Shown here: positions 39,391 to 48,554 of the stretch, one piece after another
How the letters are laid out: each line of letters begins with the position of its first letter
Position numbering within the stretch: position 1 is the stretch's first letter
NCBI GenBank assembly: GCA_958403205.1
Contig: CATXWM010000003.1
Coordinates: 58,762 to 122,761, forward strand
Direction of reading: 5' to 3'
Length of the DNA stretch: 64,000 nucleotides
Origin: an uncultured Collinsella sp.
Lineage (GTDB): Bacteria; Actinomycetota; Coriobacteriia; Coriobacteriales; Coriobacteriaceae
Notes under the pieces: model-generated
Seen by the model: only the letters and a program-made list of their open reading frames with translations
Database searches by the model: none
What the model was told of the DNA's origin: nothing
Position numbers and translations under genes: made by a program

Positions 39391-40956
39391 ATGGATGTTT
39401 CAATGCTGACGGTCGCCCTGCTCGCTTGTCCCCTCGTGTTCTCCCTGATTATGGCTGCGCTCCCCAAGACGACGTCCTACAGCGTCTTTGCGGGGCTCAA
39501 CACCATCTCCGTCGCGGCGACCCTCGTCCTTTCGGTCGTCACCGCGGGAACCATGCTCTCGAGCGGGCAGAATATCGACGCTTTGGGCCTGTGGCTCCAT
39601 CTCGATTCGCTCTCGTCGATCTTCGTCCTTCTGGTAGGCATCATCGGGTTCATCACCGGCGTGTACTCCATCTCCTATATCAAGATCGATATCGAGGAGA
39701 AGACCATGCCGGCCGAGCGCACCAAGCAGTACTACGCGCTGTTTAGCCTGTTCGTTTTCACGATGCTGCTCGCCTGCCTGTCCAACAACATCATCCTCAC
39801 CTGGGCGGCGGTCGAGGCCACCACGTTGTCGACCGTGTTCCTCGTGGGCATCTACAAGAACAAGCAGGCGCTCGAGGCGTCTTGGAAGTACGCGATGGTC
39901 TGCACCGCCGGCGTGGCCTTCGGCCTGTTCGGCACGCTGCTTATCTACGCGAACGCCGCCGATATCATGCCCAACGCGCATGAGGCAGCCTTCCTCACCT
40001 CCATCATGCCCTACGCCGACCAGTTCGACCCGATGCTCGTGCGCCTCGCGTTCGCGTTCATCGTCATCGGCTTCGGCACCAAGGCGGGCCTGTTCCCCAT
40101 GCACACTTGGCTGCCCGACGCGCACTCCCAGGCTCCGAGCCCGGTCTCCGCGCTGCTCTCGGGCGTGCTGCTCAAGTGCGCCATGCTGGTGATCATCCGC
40201 TTCTACTCCCTGTCCATCATCACGGTGGGCGACACCTATCCGCGTACGCTCCTGCTCATCCTGGGCACGCTGTCCATCCTGGTGGCCGCCCTGTGCATCT
40301 TTAAGCAGGACGATATCAAGCGCCGCTTCGCGTACTCCTCCGTCGACAACGTCGGCGTGGTCGCGCTGTGCCTGGGTATCGGTGGTCCGCTCGGTATCGC
40401 CGCCTGCCTGCTGCACTGCATCTTCCACGGTTTCACGAAGGCGCTCGCCTTCTGCATGGCCGGTAACATCCAGCACATCTACCACACCCGCGACCTGAAC
40501 AAGATCAAGGGCGTCGTCGAGATCGCTCCCGTCACGGCAGCGCTCACCATCATCGCCCTGCTCGCGCTCGCCGCCTTCCCGCCGTTCGCCCTGTTCATCT
40601 CCGAGTTCCTCACCTTCGTGGCCGGCGTCCAGTCCGGTCCCATCTGGGTGGTCGTGCTCGTGGCCATTGGCCTCACCGGCGTGTACTTTGCCCTTACCGG
40701 CATCGCGCTCAAGTCCATCTTCGGCAAGGCGCCCGAGGGCATGAAGCGCCACGAGGTGCCCGCCCTCATGATCATCCCCGAGATCGCCCTCGCGATCGTG
40801 GTCATGTGGTTCGGTATCGCCACCCCGGTCGCCATCACGAGCGGCGTCGAGGATGCAACGTCCGTCGTTTTGAACCAGAGCGTCGAAGAGCTCCACGAGG
40901 CTCCTCTCTACCGCATGGTGTTCAGTTCCCAGACCAAGACAAGCGAGGTGAATTAG
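39391..40956 (+). CDS. hyfF: Hydrogenase-4 membrane subunit HyfF (antiporter-like)
   Basis: The 521-residue protein is the third NuoL/M/N-like subunit: NNIILTWAAVEATTLSTVFL, FGTKAGLFPMHTWLPDAHSQ and QDDIKRRFAYSSVDNVGVVA. Three such subunits (HyfB, D, F) suggest a higher ion-pumping potential than in FHL-1, but stoichiometry is not established even in E. coli. It starts four bases after hyfE. Confidence 0.9.
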   Translation: MDVSMLTVALLACPLVFSLIMAALPKTTSYSVFAGLNTISVAATLVLSVVTAGTMLSSGQNIDALGLWLHLDSLSSIFVLLVGIIGFITGVYSISYIKIDIEEKTMPAERTKQYYALFSLFVFTMLLACLSNNIILTWAAVEATTLSTVFLVGIYKNKQALEASWKYAMVCTAGVAFGLFGTLLIYANAADIMPNAHEAAFLTSIMPYADQFDPMLVRLAFAFIVIGFGTKAGLFPMHTWLPDAHSQAPSPVSALLSGVLLKCAMLVIIRFYSLSIITVGDTYPRTLLLILGTLSILVAALCIFKQDDIKRRFAYSSVDNVGVVALCLGIGGPLGIAACLLHCIFHGFTKALAFCMAGNIQHIYHTRDLNKIKGVVEIAPVTAALTIIALLALAAFPPFALFISEFLTFVAGVQSGPIWVVVLVAIGLTGVYFALTGIALKSIFGKAPEGMKRHEVPALMIIPEIALAIVVMWFGIATPVAITSGVEDATSVVLNQSVEELHEAPLYRMVFSSQTKTSEVN

Positions 40957-40960
40957 CACC

Positions 40961-42733
40961 ATGGCAGAACCTGAAAAGAAGGACTACGCTCGTCGTTGCG
41001 AAAGCCACGTCGAGGCCCTGCGCGCCGCAGTGCCGGGCGCTATCGAGAAGGTTGAGTGGCAGTGCGAGGACCAGCTGACGATCACCGTCAAGCTGGACCG
41101 TCTGCCCGAGGCCGTCCACTACCTGTACTACGAGCGCTACGGCTGGATTCCCGTGATTGTCGGCAACGACGAGCGCTCCCTGTGCGGCCGTTACGCCGTG
41201 TACTACGTCATCTCCATGGAGGGGGAGGACCCCGGCTGGGTTACCGTGCGTGCCGAGGTCGACCCCGCCAAGATGACGTTCCCGTCCGTGACGCCGTTCG
41301 TCCCCGCCTGCGTGTGGGGCGAGCGCGAGCTGCGCGATATGTTCGGCCTGATTCCCGAGGGTCTGCCCGACCGCCGTCGCCTGGTGCTTCCCGACGATTG
41401 GCCCAGCGGGCTGTACCCGTTGCGCAAGGATTCGATGGATTACCGTTTCCGCCCCGCCCCCGCGAGCGACATGGAAAACTACGAATTCCTGGCCGACACC
41501 AAGGGCAAGGAGACTACGCTCGTCCCCATGGGACCGCTGCACATCACCTCCGACGAGCCCGGCCACTTCCGCCTGTTCGTGGAGGGCGAGACGATCGTCG
41601 ATGCCGACTACCGCCTGTTCTACGTGCACCGCGGCATGGAGAAGGTCGCCGAGACGCGCCTGAACTATGACGCCGTGACGTTCCTCGCCGACCGCATCTG
41701 CGGCATCTGCGGCTGCGCCCACTCGGTGGCCTATGCCGAGGCCGTCGAGCGCGCCCAGGGCATTCATGTCCCGCCGCGCGCCCAGTACATCCGCGCCATC
41801 ATGCTCGAGGTCGAGCGTCTGCACTCACACCTGCTCAATATTGGCCTCGCATCGCACTACACCGGCTTCGACTCCGGCTTCCAGCAGTTCTTCCGCGTCC
41901 GCGAGAAGTCCATGGACCTGGCCGAGAAGCTCTCCGGTCACCGCAAGACCTACGGCCTCAACGTGATCGGCGGCGTGCGTCGCGACATTTTGGCCGAGCA
42001 GAAGCTCTCCACGCTCACGACCATCCACCAGCTGCGCTCCGAGGTTCAGGAGCTCGTCGACGTCTTGCTCTCCACGCCCAACTTTATTGAGCGTACGAGT
42101 GGCATCGGCATCTTGGATCGCAAGATCGCACGCGACTTCTCGCCGGTCGGCCCGCTCATGCGTGGCTCGGGCTATGCCCGCGACGTGCGTTTTGACCACC
42201 CCTTCGACGGCTACGCCGATCCGGACGTTCAAAAGATGCACGCCGCCACGGCTGACACCTGCGATGCCTTCGGCCGTACCGCCGTTCGCATCCAGGAGGT
42301 CTACGATTCGATCGATATGATCGAGACCATGCTCGAGAACTGCCCGTCGGGCCCCATCCTCACCACGGATTGGGAGTACACCCCGCACAAGTACGCCATC
42401 GGTGCCACCGAGGCGCCGCGCGGCGAGGACGTGCACTGGGCCATGCTCGGCAATAACCAGAAGTGCTACCGCTGGCGCGCCAAGGCCGCCACGTACAGTA
42501 ACTGGCCGGTCCTGCGCTACATGTTCCGCGGCAACACCGTGGGCGATGCGGCGCTGATCGTTGGCTCGCTCGACCCGTGCTATTCCTGCACCGACCGCGT
42601 GACGGTGACCGATGTCGCCGCCAAGCGCGACCACGTGCTCGATAAGGAGCAGTTCGAGAACGTCTGGCGCGACAAGTCGCCGCTCGCGGGCGAGGGCACC
42701 ATGGCCGCTCCGCTCGATGAGGAGGCGCTCTAA
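40961..42733 (+). CDS. hyfG: [NiFe]-hydrogenase large subunit HyfG/HycE
   Basis: The 590-residue protein fuses an N-terminal NuoC-like domain (about 1-165) to the NuoD/large-subunit domain. The nickel-iron ligands are in RICGICGCAH (Cys247, Cys250) and DPCYSCTDR (Cys540, Cys543). After Arg546 there are 44 more residues, the expected C-terminal peptide that HycI removes after nickel insertion. This is a group 4a enzyme reducing protons to H2 on the cytoplasmic side. Gap to hyfF is four bases. Confidence 0.94.
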   Translation: MAEPEKKDYARRCESHVEALRAAVPGAIEKVEWQCEDQLTITVKLDRLPEAVHYLYYERYGWIPVIVGNDERSLCGRYAVYYVISMEGEDPGWVTVRAEVDPAKMTFPSVTPFVPACVWGERELRDMFGLIPEGLPDRRRLVLPDDWPSGLYPLRKDSMDYRFRPAPASDMENYEFLADTKGKETTLVPMGPLHITSDEPGHFRLFVEGETIVDADYRLFYVHRGMEKVAETRLNYDAVTFLADRICGICGCAHSVAYAEAVERAQGIHVPPRAQYIRAIMLEVERLHSHLLNIGLASHYTGFDSGFQQFFRVREKSMDLAEKLSGHRKTYGLNVIGGVRRDILAEQKLSTLTTIHQLRSEVQELVDVLLSTPNFIERTSGIGILDRKIARDFSPVGPLMRGSGYARDVRFDHPFDGYADPDVQKMHAATADTCDAFGRTAVRIQEVYDSIDMIETMLENCPSGPILTTDWEYTPHKYAIGATEAPRGEDVHWAMLGNNQKCYRWRAKAATYSNWPVLRYMFRGNTVGDAALIVGSLDPCYSCTDRVTVTDVAAKRDHVLDKEQFENVWRDKSPLAGEGTMAAPLDEEAL

Positions 42734-42734
42734 T

Positions 42735-43451
42735 ATGCTGAAGCTTTGGAAGGTTAACGCCAAGGCCGGCGACGCGACGGTCAAGTACCCGTTTGCGCCG
42801 TTCCCCACCAACAAGGACATGCGCGGCAAGCCCGAGCACAATGCCGAGCTCTGCATCGCCTGCGGAGCCTGCGGCGTGGCGTGCCCGGCCGATGCCATTC
42901 GCATGGACACCGACCTTGCGGCCGATACCATCACCTGGTCGATCGACTACGGCCGCTGCATCTTCTGCGGCCGTTGCGAGGAAGCCTGCCCCATGGAGGC
43001 CATCAAGCTCACCGAGGAGTTTGAGCTGGCCGTCATGAGCAAGGACGACCTCACCAGCAAGAGCGTCTATACGCTCGAGCACTGCTCGCGCTGCGGCAAG
43101 CCGTTTGCCCCGCATAAGGAGATCGACTACGCCAAGCGCCTGCTGCAAAAGGCCGGCGGCATGGAGGCGGAGCAGGCCGCCCGTACCGTCGGTATGTGCC
43201 AGGAGTGCAAGCGCGAGCTCGACGCCCTGCGCGCCGCCTCGGCCGTAAAGACCGGCAACGCGCACGGCATGGCTGCCAACGAGACGCTTGCGTCCGGCGA
43301 GCCCCAGGGCCCCGGCATGGAGTATCTGGGCGGCCAAGGCGTGAACCCGGAGTATATCGACCGCGAGCTTAACCCCGATGCGCCCGAGATTCCCGCCGGT
43401 CCGGCGCCGGTCGAGGGCATCATCATGGATTTTGAAACGAAGGAGGAGTAA
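42735..43451 (+). CDS. hyfH: Hydrogenase ferredoxin subunit HyfH/HycF (NuoI-like)
   Basis: The 238-residue protein has two adjacent [4Fe-4S] motifs, LCIACGACGVACPADAI and CIFCGRCEEACPMEAI, followed by two further CxxC pairs (HCSRCGKPF and MCQECKREL) that could bind zinc or another cluster. E. coli HycF and HyfH are about 180 residues; the extra length is a hydrophilic C-terminal tail. It carries electrons to the small subunit. The gene begins one base after the hyfG stop. Confidence 0.9.
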   Translation: MLKLWKVNAKAGDATVKYPFAPFPTNKDMRGKPEHNAELCIACGACGVACPADAIRMDTDLAADTITWSIDYGRCIFCGRCEEACPMEAIKLTEEFELAVMSKDDLTSKSVYTLEHCSRCGKPFAPHKEIDYAKRLLQKAGGMEAEQAARTVGMCQECKRELDALRAASAVKTGNAHGMAANETLASGEPQGPGMEYLGGQGVNPEYIDRELNPDAPEIPAGPAPVEGIIMDFETKEE

Positions 43452-43453
43452 CC

Positions 43454-44236
43454 ATGGCCGAACCCACGCTTTTGCCCGAGCGGCTTCAGTACCGCCCGAC
43501 CAAGATCGAGCTCGACGAGAGCATCGAGAAGGCCAAGGCGACCCTTCTTAAGAAGATCAAGCGCTCGGTGTACGTCTACCGTGTCGACTGCGGCGGCTGC
43601 AACGGCTGCGAGATCGAGATCTTCGGTTCCATCACGCCCGTCTTTGACGTCGAGCGCTTTGGCATCAAGGTCGTGCCCTCGCCCCGTCACGCCGATGTGC
43701 TGCTGTACACCGGCGCCGTGACGCGTGCCATGCGCATGCCGGCCCTGCGCGCGTTTGAGGCCGCACCCGATCCCAAGATCGTGGTGTCCTATGGCGCGTG
43801 CGGCTGCACCGGCGGCATCTTCTACGACAACTACTGCGTCTGGGGCGGCACGGATAAGATTCTGCCGGTCGATGTCTACATCCCCGGCTGCCCGCCCAGC
43901 CCCGCGCAGACCGTCTACGGCTTTGCCATGGCACTTGGCCTGCTGGACCAAAAGCTCCATGCCGAGACTACGGTGGAGGCTGCCGGCGAGCAGGCCGATA
44001 TCCTGCACCCCGGCGTGCCGTACAAGCTGCGCGTTGCCATCGAGCGCGAGGCTCGCGCCATGAGCGGCTACCGTTACGGCCGCGACCTGGCCAACGAGTT
44101 TATGGATACGCTCGAGGACGCGCCCAAGGGTGATATCCGAGGTGCCATGGCGCTGCTCATCGACAAGCAGGACGATCCGCGCCGCGTTGAGGTCTACTCG
44201 GCGCTGCAGGATCTGGTGCTGGCCGGAGGTCACTAG
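43454..44236 (+). CDS. hyfI: [NiFe]-hydrogenase small subunit HyfI/HycG (NuoB-like)
   Basis: The 260-residue protein has the proximal-cluster ligands in DCGGCNGCEIEI (Cys46, Cys49), SYGACGCTGGIF (about Cys116) and IPGCPPSPAQTVYG (Cys146). It passes electrons from HyfH to the NiFe site in HyfG. AAGGAGGAG precedes the ATG, overlapping the end of hyfH. Confidence 0.94.
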   Translation: MAEPTLLPERLQYRPTKIELDESIEKAKATLLKKIKRSVYVYRVDCGGCNGCEIEIFGSITPVFDVERFGIKVVPSPRHADVLLYTGAVTRAMRMPALRAFEAAPDPKIVVSYGACGCTGGIFYDNYCVWGGTDKILPVDVYIPGCPPSPAQTVYGFAMALGLLDQKLHAETTVEAAGEQADILHPGVPYKLRVAIEREARAMSGYRYGRDLANEFMDTLEDAPKGDIRGAMALLIDKQDDPRRVEVYSALQDLVLAGGH

Positions 44237-44818
44237 ATGGAGCTCACGGACCGCTCTGGTTACTTTGCGGGCCCCGGTATGCTCGGCGGCTCCTTTGGCG
44301 ATGCCTCGCGCGCAAGCGACGAGGCCGCCGAGGGCGTCGCCGACCCCTGCCTGGGCCATGCGCCCGACCAGGTGGTCTTCTATGAGCTCACGCGTAAGTT
44401 TGTGGAGACCGAGGAAGACGTTCCCCAGGAGGCCTGCGACGTGCTGTACTACACGCTCGCCGTGGGCCACCACACCGGCGTGCTCGATTGCTTTGAGCCG
44501 CGCCTGTCGGTGCCGGTGGATGTCTTCTATTCGCTCGTCGACGCGCTGCCGGAGGGGGAGGCCAAGACCAAGTTCGAGGCCATCCGCTCCTTTGGCGAGT
44601 GCCAGCTTGACAAGGCGGCGGTGCCGTCGCTGCTCGAGGCCTGCGACACGCTGCTCGACGAGCGCGGTTTTCGCGGCTCGGCCAAGGCCGGCATCTCGGT
44701 GTTCGACGACGACTTTGGCCTGCATGCCCAGCAGGTCGCGTTTCTGATGAAGTTCCGCGATCTGTTTGAGCGCGTGCGCGATGTGTCGGGCGTGTATCTG
44801 ACGGGAAGGTTGCAGTAA
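44237..44818 (+). CDS. hycH: Formate hydrogenlyase maturation protein HycH
   Basis: The 193-residue protein matches the HycH family (VVFYELTRKFV, YTLAVGHHTGVLDCF, and a C-terminal FLMKFRDLFERVRDVSGVYL). HycH acts late in maturation of the hydrogenase large subunit; its exact step is not known. The N-terminal ~40 residues are poorly conserved. It starts directly after the hyfI stop, and its own stop overlaps hycI (TAATG). Confidence 0.8.
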   Translation: MELTDRSGYFAGPGMLGGSFGDASRASDEAAEGVADPCLGHAPDQVVFYELTRKFVETEEDVPQEACDVLYYTLAVGHHTGVLDCFEPRLSVPVDVFYSLVDALPEGEAKTKFEAIRSFGECQLDKAAVPSLLEACDTLLDERGFRGSAKAGISVFDDDFGLHAQQVAFLMKFRDLFERVRDVSGVYLTGRLQ

Positions 44819-45321
44819 TGGGTCGCGTTGTGGATGGTCGTGTGAACGGCGCCCCATTTGCGGGTATCGTGCTCACGGCGGGAAGCGTGCTGCGCGCCGA
44901 CGATGCCGCCGGCCCCGTGCTCTCCAAAAAGATGGAGGACACGCCTATCGCCGGTTGGTACACCATCGACGGCGGTCAGACGCCCGAGGATGACATCATC
45001 GAGGTCAAGCGCGAGCGTCCGCCGCGTTTGGTTTTGGTCGATGCCGCCGACATGGCGCTGCCCGTCGGCGCCATCCGCTTGCTCGATAAGACCGACGTCG
45101 CGCGCAAATCGATGTTCACCACGCATTCGCTTCCTTTGTCGATTCTGATCGAAGAGATTGAGCAATCGTGTGATGATATCGTCTTCGTCGGGATTCAGCC
45201 GGGCGACACGGAGTTCTACAACCCCATGTCCCCGGAAGTCTTTGAGGCCGTCGACGCCGTGTACGACGCCGTGGCCGCCAACGACTTTTCCCACTTTGTC
45301 CGCTTGGGGCAAGAGCAATAG
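44818..45321 (+). CDS. hycI: Hydrogenase maturation endopeptidase HycI
   Basis: The 167-residue protein has the M52 peptidase outline: TAGSVLRADDAAGPVLSKKM (the usual GNxLxxDDGxG motif, here with Ala-Ala), LVLVDAADMALPVG and FTTHSLPLSILIEEIEQ with the metal-binding His. It trims the C-terminal extension of the large subunit once nickel is in place. The AGSVLR start of the motif, in place of GN, is a departure worth noting. It is coupled to hycH by a TAATG overlap. Confidence 0.85.
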   Translation: MGRVVDGRVNGAPFAGIVLTAGSVLRADDAAGPVLSKKMEDTPIAGWYTIDGGQTPEDDIIEVKRERPPRLVLVDAADMALPVGAIRLLDKTDVARKSMFTTHSLPLSILIEEIEQSCDDIVFVGIQPGDTEFYNPMSPEVFEAVDAVYDAVAANDFSHFVRLGQEQ

Positions 45322-45360
45322 GAGCGCTTGTTCCTGCTGATTAGGAAAGAAGTGATTGAC

Positions 45361-46200
45361 ATGGCAGATTCCAAGGTGGAGTACCCCTCTCCCGATTGCC
45401 TGGCGCCCGCCGCGATCGAGGCCAAGACCGAGGCCGCCGGCGTGACCAAGGCTAACCTGCCGGTCGCTAAGGCCTTTCTGTTGGCAATGTTCGCCGGCGC
45501 GTTTATCGCCTTCGGCGGCCTGTTCTTTACGGTGTTTTTGAGCGACAGCACGCTGGGCTGGGGTGCCCAGCGCGTCGTGGGCGGCCTGTGCTTTTGCCTG
45601 GGCCTGGTGCTGGTGCTGGTGTGCGGCGCCGAGCTGTTTACTGGCAATTCGCTTATGGTCTGCGCGCTCAAGAGCAAAAAGATCACCCTTGTCCAGATGC
45701 TTAAGGCCTGGGTCGTCGTGTGGGTCGGCAATTTTGTCGGTGCTCTGTTCATCGTCTTTTTGGTGTACATGGCCGGCATCTATAAACTCAACGGCGAGGC
45801 GGTCGCCAACTCCATGGTGAGCGTCGCCGCCGGCAAGGTGACGATCGACTGGGTGACGATCTTCTTCCGTGGCATCCTGTGCAATATCTTTGTGTGCCTG
45901 GCCGTGTGGATTGGTACTGCGGGCAAGACCGTAGTCGATAAGGTTGTGGGCATTTTGCTGCCCATCGCCGCCTTTGTGGCCTGCGGTTTTGAGCACTGCG
46001 TTGCCAACATGTACTTTTTGCCCATGGGTGCCGTGATGCACGCGTGCGGCTATGGTGCCAAGGTTGCCGGGGCCGATGCGCTCAACGTCGCGGGTATTGC
46101 GTTTAACCTATCCGCCGCCACGCTGGGCAACATCGTGGGCGGTGCGGTTCTGATCGCGCTCGGCTACTGGTTTGTCTACGCCAAGAAGTCCGAGGCGTAA
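45361..46200 (+). CDS. focA: Formate channel FocA
   Basis: The 279-residue protein has six helices and the family signatures CGAELFTGNSLMVCALKSKK, FFRGILCNIFVCLAVW and FEHCVANMYFLPMG. The central His in FEHCVANM is the one that controls formate passage in FocA. It brings formate to, or lets it escape from, the cytoplasmic FdhF. TTAGGAAAGAAG lies upstream of the ATG. It closes the hydrogenlyase gene run. Confidence 0.93.
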   Translation: MADSKVEYPSPDCLAPAAIEAKTEAAGVTKANLPVAKAFLLAMFAGAFIAFGGLFFTVFLSDSTLGWGAQRVVGGLCFCLGLVLVLVCGAELFTGNSLMVCALKSKKITLVQMLKAWVVVWVGNFVGALFIVFLVYMAGIYKLNGEAVANSMVSVAAGKVTIDWVTIFFRGILCNIFVCLAVWIGTAGKTVVDKVVGILLPIAAFVACGFEHCVANMYFLPMGAVMHACGYGAKVAGADALNVAGIAFNLSAATLGNIVGGAVLIALGYWFVYAKKSEA

Positions 46201-46220
46201 TAAGCCGGAATGACGTACGG

Positions 46221-46262
46221 GCCTCCCGAGGGGCGTTTGCCTTTTGGGAGGCTCTTCGTGTC
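46221..46262 (+). terminator. Weak terminator after focA
   Basis: Arms GCCTCCC (46221-46227) and GGGAGGC (46246-46252) with an 18-base loop, then TCTTCGTGTCTT. No true T-run, so termination may be partial. Confidence 0.45.
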
Positions 46263-46360
46263 TTGCTGCGGTAGATGCTGCGGGCTTTGCGTCGCGGCAG
46301 CTGGCGGCAGAGCTGTGGTGCGGTGGGGCCTGAACCCCTGAGCTGGAAGGAATAATCGAG

Positions 46361-48478
46361 ATGGCATCGAGAACTATGCATGACGGTCGCTCCGTGGTGA
46401 CGACATGCGGGGGATGCTATGCCGATTGCGCCTTTGCGGCCCATGTTGAGGATGGGCGTGTGGTGGCCGAGTTGCCGGTGCCGGGGCATCCGTGCGCGGC
46501 GCGTGCCCTGTGCGCCCGCGGACGGCATCGCCTGGCAATGCCGTTTGACGAGCGTGACCGCATTGTGCACCCCATGCGACGCCGCCGGGATGGCTCGGGG
46601 TTTGATGCGATTACCTGGGACGAGGCGTTCGCGCAGATTGCCGAGCGTCTTTTGGGGATTGTTGACGAGTGCGGGCCTCGTGCACTGGGCATGACGCTCG
46701 GCGTGCCCTCGTTCGACCGCTACTGGGCGTATCGCTTTATGCATGCGCTGGGCTCGCCCAGCGTGTACGGTGCCGACGGTGCCTGCGAGGTAAGCCGACT
46801 TACCGGTTGGGAGCACAGCCTGGGTTATAGTCCCGCCTCCGACCTGTCGCATACCGACTGCATCATGTACCTGGGGCGTTCCATTGTCGATTCGTCGACG
46901 ATGGGGGCCGTTGACGCGCTCAACGATGCGCGCCGGCGCGGGGCGAAGATCATCGTGGTTGACCCCCGGCGCAGCGGTTCGGCTGCTATTGCCGATCGCT
47001 GGCTCCGCGTGCGCCCGGGCTGCGACCTGGCCTTGCTGTTGGGCATTGCCCATGTCTTGATTTCCGAGGGCCTGTATGACCACGAGTTCGTGACCCGCTA
47101 TACCACGGGTTTTGACGAGCTGGCGCAGGCGGCCGCTGCTTGGACGCCCGAATGGGCCGAGTCGATGTGCGACGTGCCGGCTACAGAGATTGTCGCCACG
47201 GCGCGTGATCTCGCTGCCGCCGCGCCTGCCGCTGTGGTGGATGCGGGCTTTCATGGTGGCATCGGTATCGCGTATGCCAATAGCACCCAGACCGCGCGCG
47301 CTATCTGCTTGGTCGATGTGCTGCTGGGCTGTATCGGACATGCGGGCGGCGCGCTCAATCCACCCACGCCGCTTGCGCTGGGCGACCTCGATCCCGCATG
47401 CTTTGCGACGCCGTCGATGCCGCGTGAGCCTAAGTTGGGGTCCGAACGCTATCCACTGGTCGATCCGGTGCGCGGCCTGTGTACGACCATCGGTCAGTCG
47501 ATTCTGGCCGGCGATTTGCGTGGGCTGATCGTCTATGCCAGTAACCCCGGTGCGGGCTATGGCAATGCACAGGCTTGGTTGAGTATTTTGCAGCAGCTCG
47601 ACTTGCTCGTGACGATTGATATTCGCTGGTCCGAGACGGCGCGTGCTTCTGACTTTGTGCTGCCCGACGTGACGTATCTGGAGGCTGACCGCGGCGTGGG
47701 AACGGTGACGGGCGCCAACGATGCGCGCGTGTTCTACCGCAACGCCGTGCTGCCCGTGCAGCATGATGACACGCGTCCCGGCCGGGAGATTTTTGCCGGT
47801 CTGGCGCAGGCGTGTGGCGTGGGCGAGTACTTCCAGTTTACGTCTGACGATCTGGCGGCTGCCCAGGTGGCGCCTTTTGGGATCGATCTGGACGAGCTCA
47901 TGGAGCGCGGCTGGGCCGATACGGGCATGGCGCTGCCGACGCGCACGGGTGAGCCGGTGATTCCGCTTGCCGGCGGCAAGATTGCGCTGGCAAGCGACAT
48001 ATGGGAGCGAGCCGGCATGGGTCGTGTGCCCGACTGGATCGCGCCCATGGTGGAGCCCAGCCCGGGGATGTTTCGCCTCATTAGCGGCAATCGACCCTTT
48101 GAGTCGCATACCTCGCGCAGGCTCGCGGCAGCAGGTGCCGCCGAGGCGGGTTCCGACTTGGACGCCGTGCAGATGAATGCCGGTGTTGCCACACGCATGG
48201 GTATCGCCAATGGCGAGGTCGTCGAGCTGGTGAGCGATATGGGCCGCGACCGCGTGCGCGTGGAGACGACGCCGTATCTGCATCCGGCGTGTATCTTCAC
48301 CTCGGCCGCTCCCGGCGGGCGTTCGTTTGGTGCCGATGCCGGCGGCGCTCAAGCCTTGGGCGTGGGCCCGCTCGACCATACACCGTTGCGTTGGGACCCG
48401 TTGACGGGCGCCGCGCTCACCCAGGAAAACGCCGTTCGCGTGGAAAAGATCGCGGCACGCGAGGATAATAGCGATTGA
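46361..48478 (+). CDS. Molybdopterin oxidoreductase of unknown substrate (DMSO reductase family)
   Basis: The 705-residue cytoplasmic protein (no signal peptide) has a [4Fe-4S] motif at Cys16, Cys19, Cys23 and Cys51 (VTTCGGCYADC, LCARGRH) and the bis-MGD fold (KIIVVDPRRSGSAAIADRWL; the C-terminal SGNRPFESHTSRR). The metal ligand region reads ADGACEVSRLTGWEHS, so Cys142 or Ser145 may bind Mo or W. There is no Sec codon, no iron-sulfur partner and no membrane anchor nearby. It resembles stand-alone W/Mo enzymes such as acetylene hydratase-like proteins as much as reductases. GGAAGG precedes ATG 46361; ATG 46376 is an alternative. Confidence 0.8.
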   Translation: MASRTMHDGRSVVTTCGGCYADCAFAAHVEDGRVVAELPVPGHPCAARALCARGRHRLAMPFDERDRIVHPMRRRRDGSGFDAITWDEAFAQIAERLLGIVDECGPRALGMTLGVPSFDRYWAYRFMHALGSPSVYGADGACEVSRLTGWEHSLGYSPASDLSHTDCIMYLGRSIVDSSTMGAVDALNDARRRGAKIIVVDPRRSGSAAIADRWLRVRPGCDLALLLGIAHVLISEGLYDHEFVTRYTTGFDELAQAAAAWTPEWAESMCDVPATEIVATARDLAAAAPAAVVDAGFHGGIGIAYANSTQTARAICLVDVLLGCIGHAGGALNPPTPLALGDLDPACFATPSMPREPKLGSERYPLVDPVRGLCTTIGQSILAGDLRGLIVYASNPGAGYGNAQAWLSILQQLDLLVTIDIRWSETARASDFVLPDVTYLEADRGVGTVTGANDARVFYRNAVLPVQHDDTRPGREIFAGLAQACGVGEYFQFTSDDLAAAQVAPFGIDLDELMERGWADTGMALPTRTGEPVIPLAGGKIALASDIWERAGMGRVPDWIAPMVEPSPGMFRLISGNRPFESHTSRRLAAAGAAEAGSDLDAVQMNAGVATRMGIANGEVVELVSDMGRDRVRVETTPYLHPACIFTSAAPGGRSFGADAGGAQALGVGPLDHTPLRWDPLTGAALTQENAVRVEKIAAREDNSD

Positions 48479-48554
48479 TTGACTCAGCCGATCGAATTGG
48501 CTGATAGTTTGACGTTCGAACGATTGATTCACCTTTGGTTTTGAAAGGTCGCAC

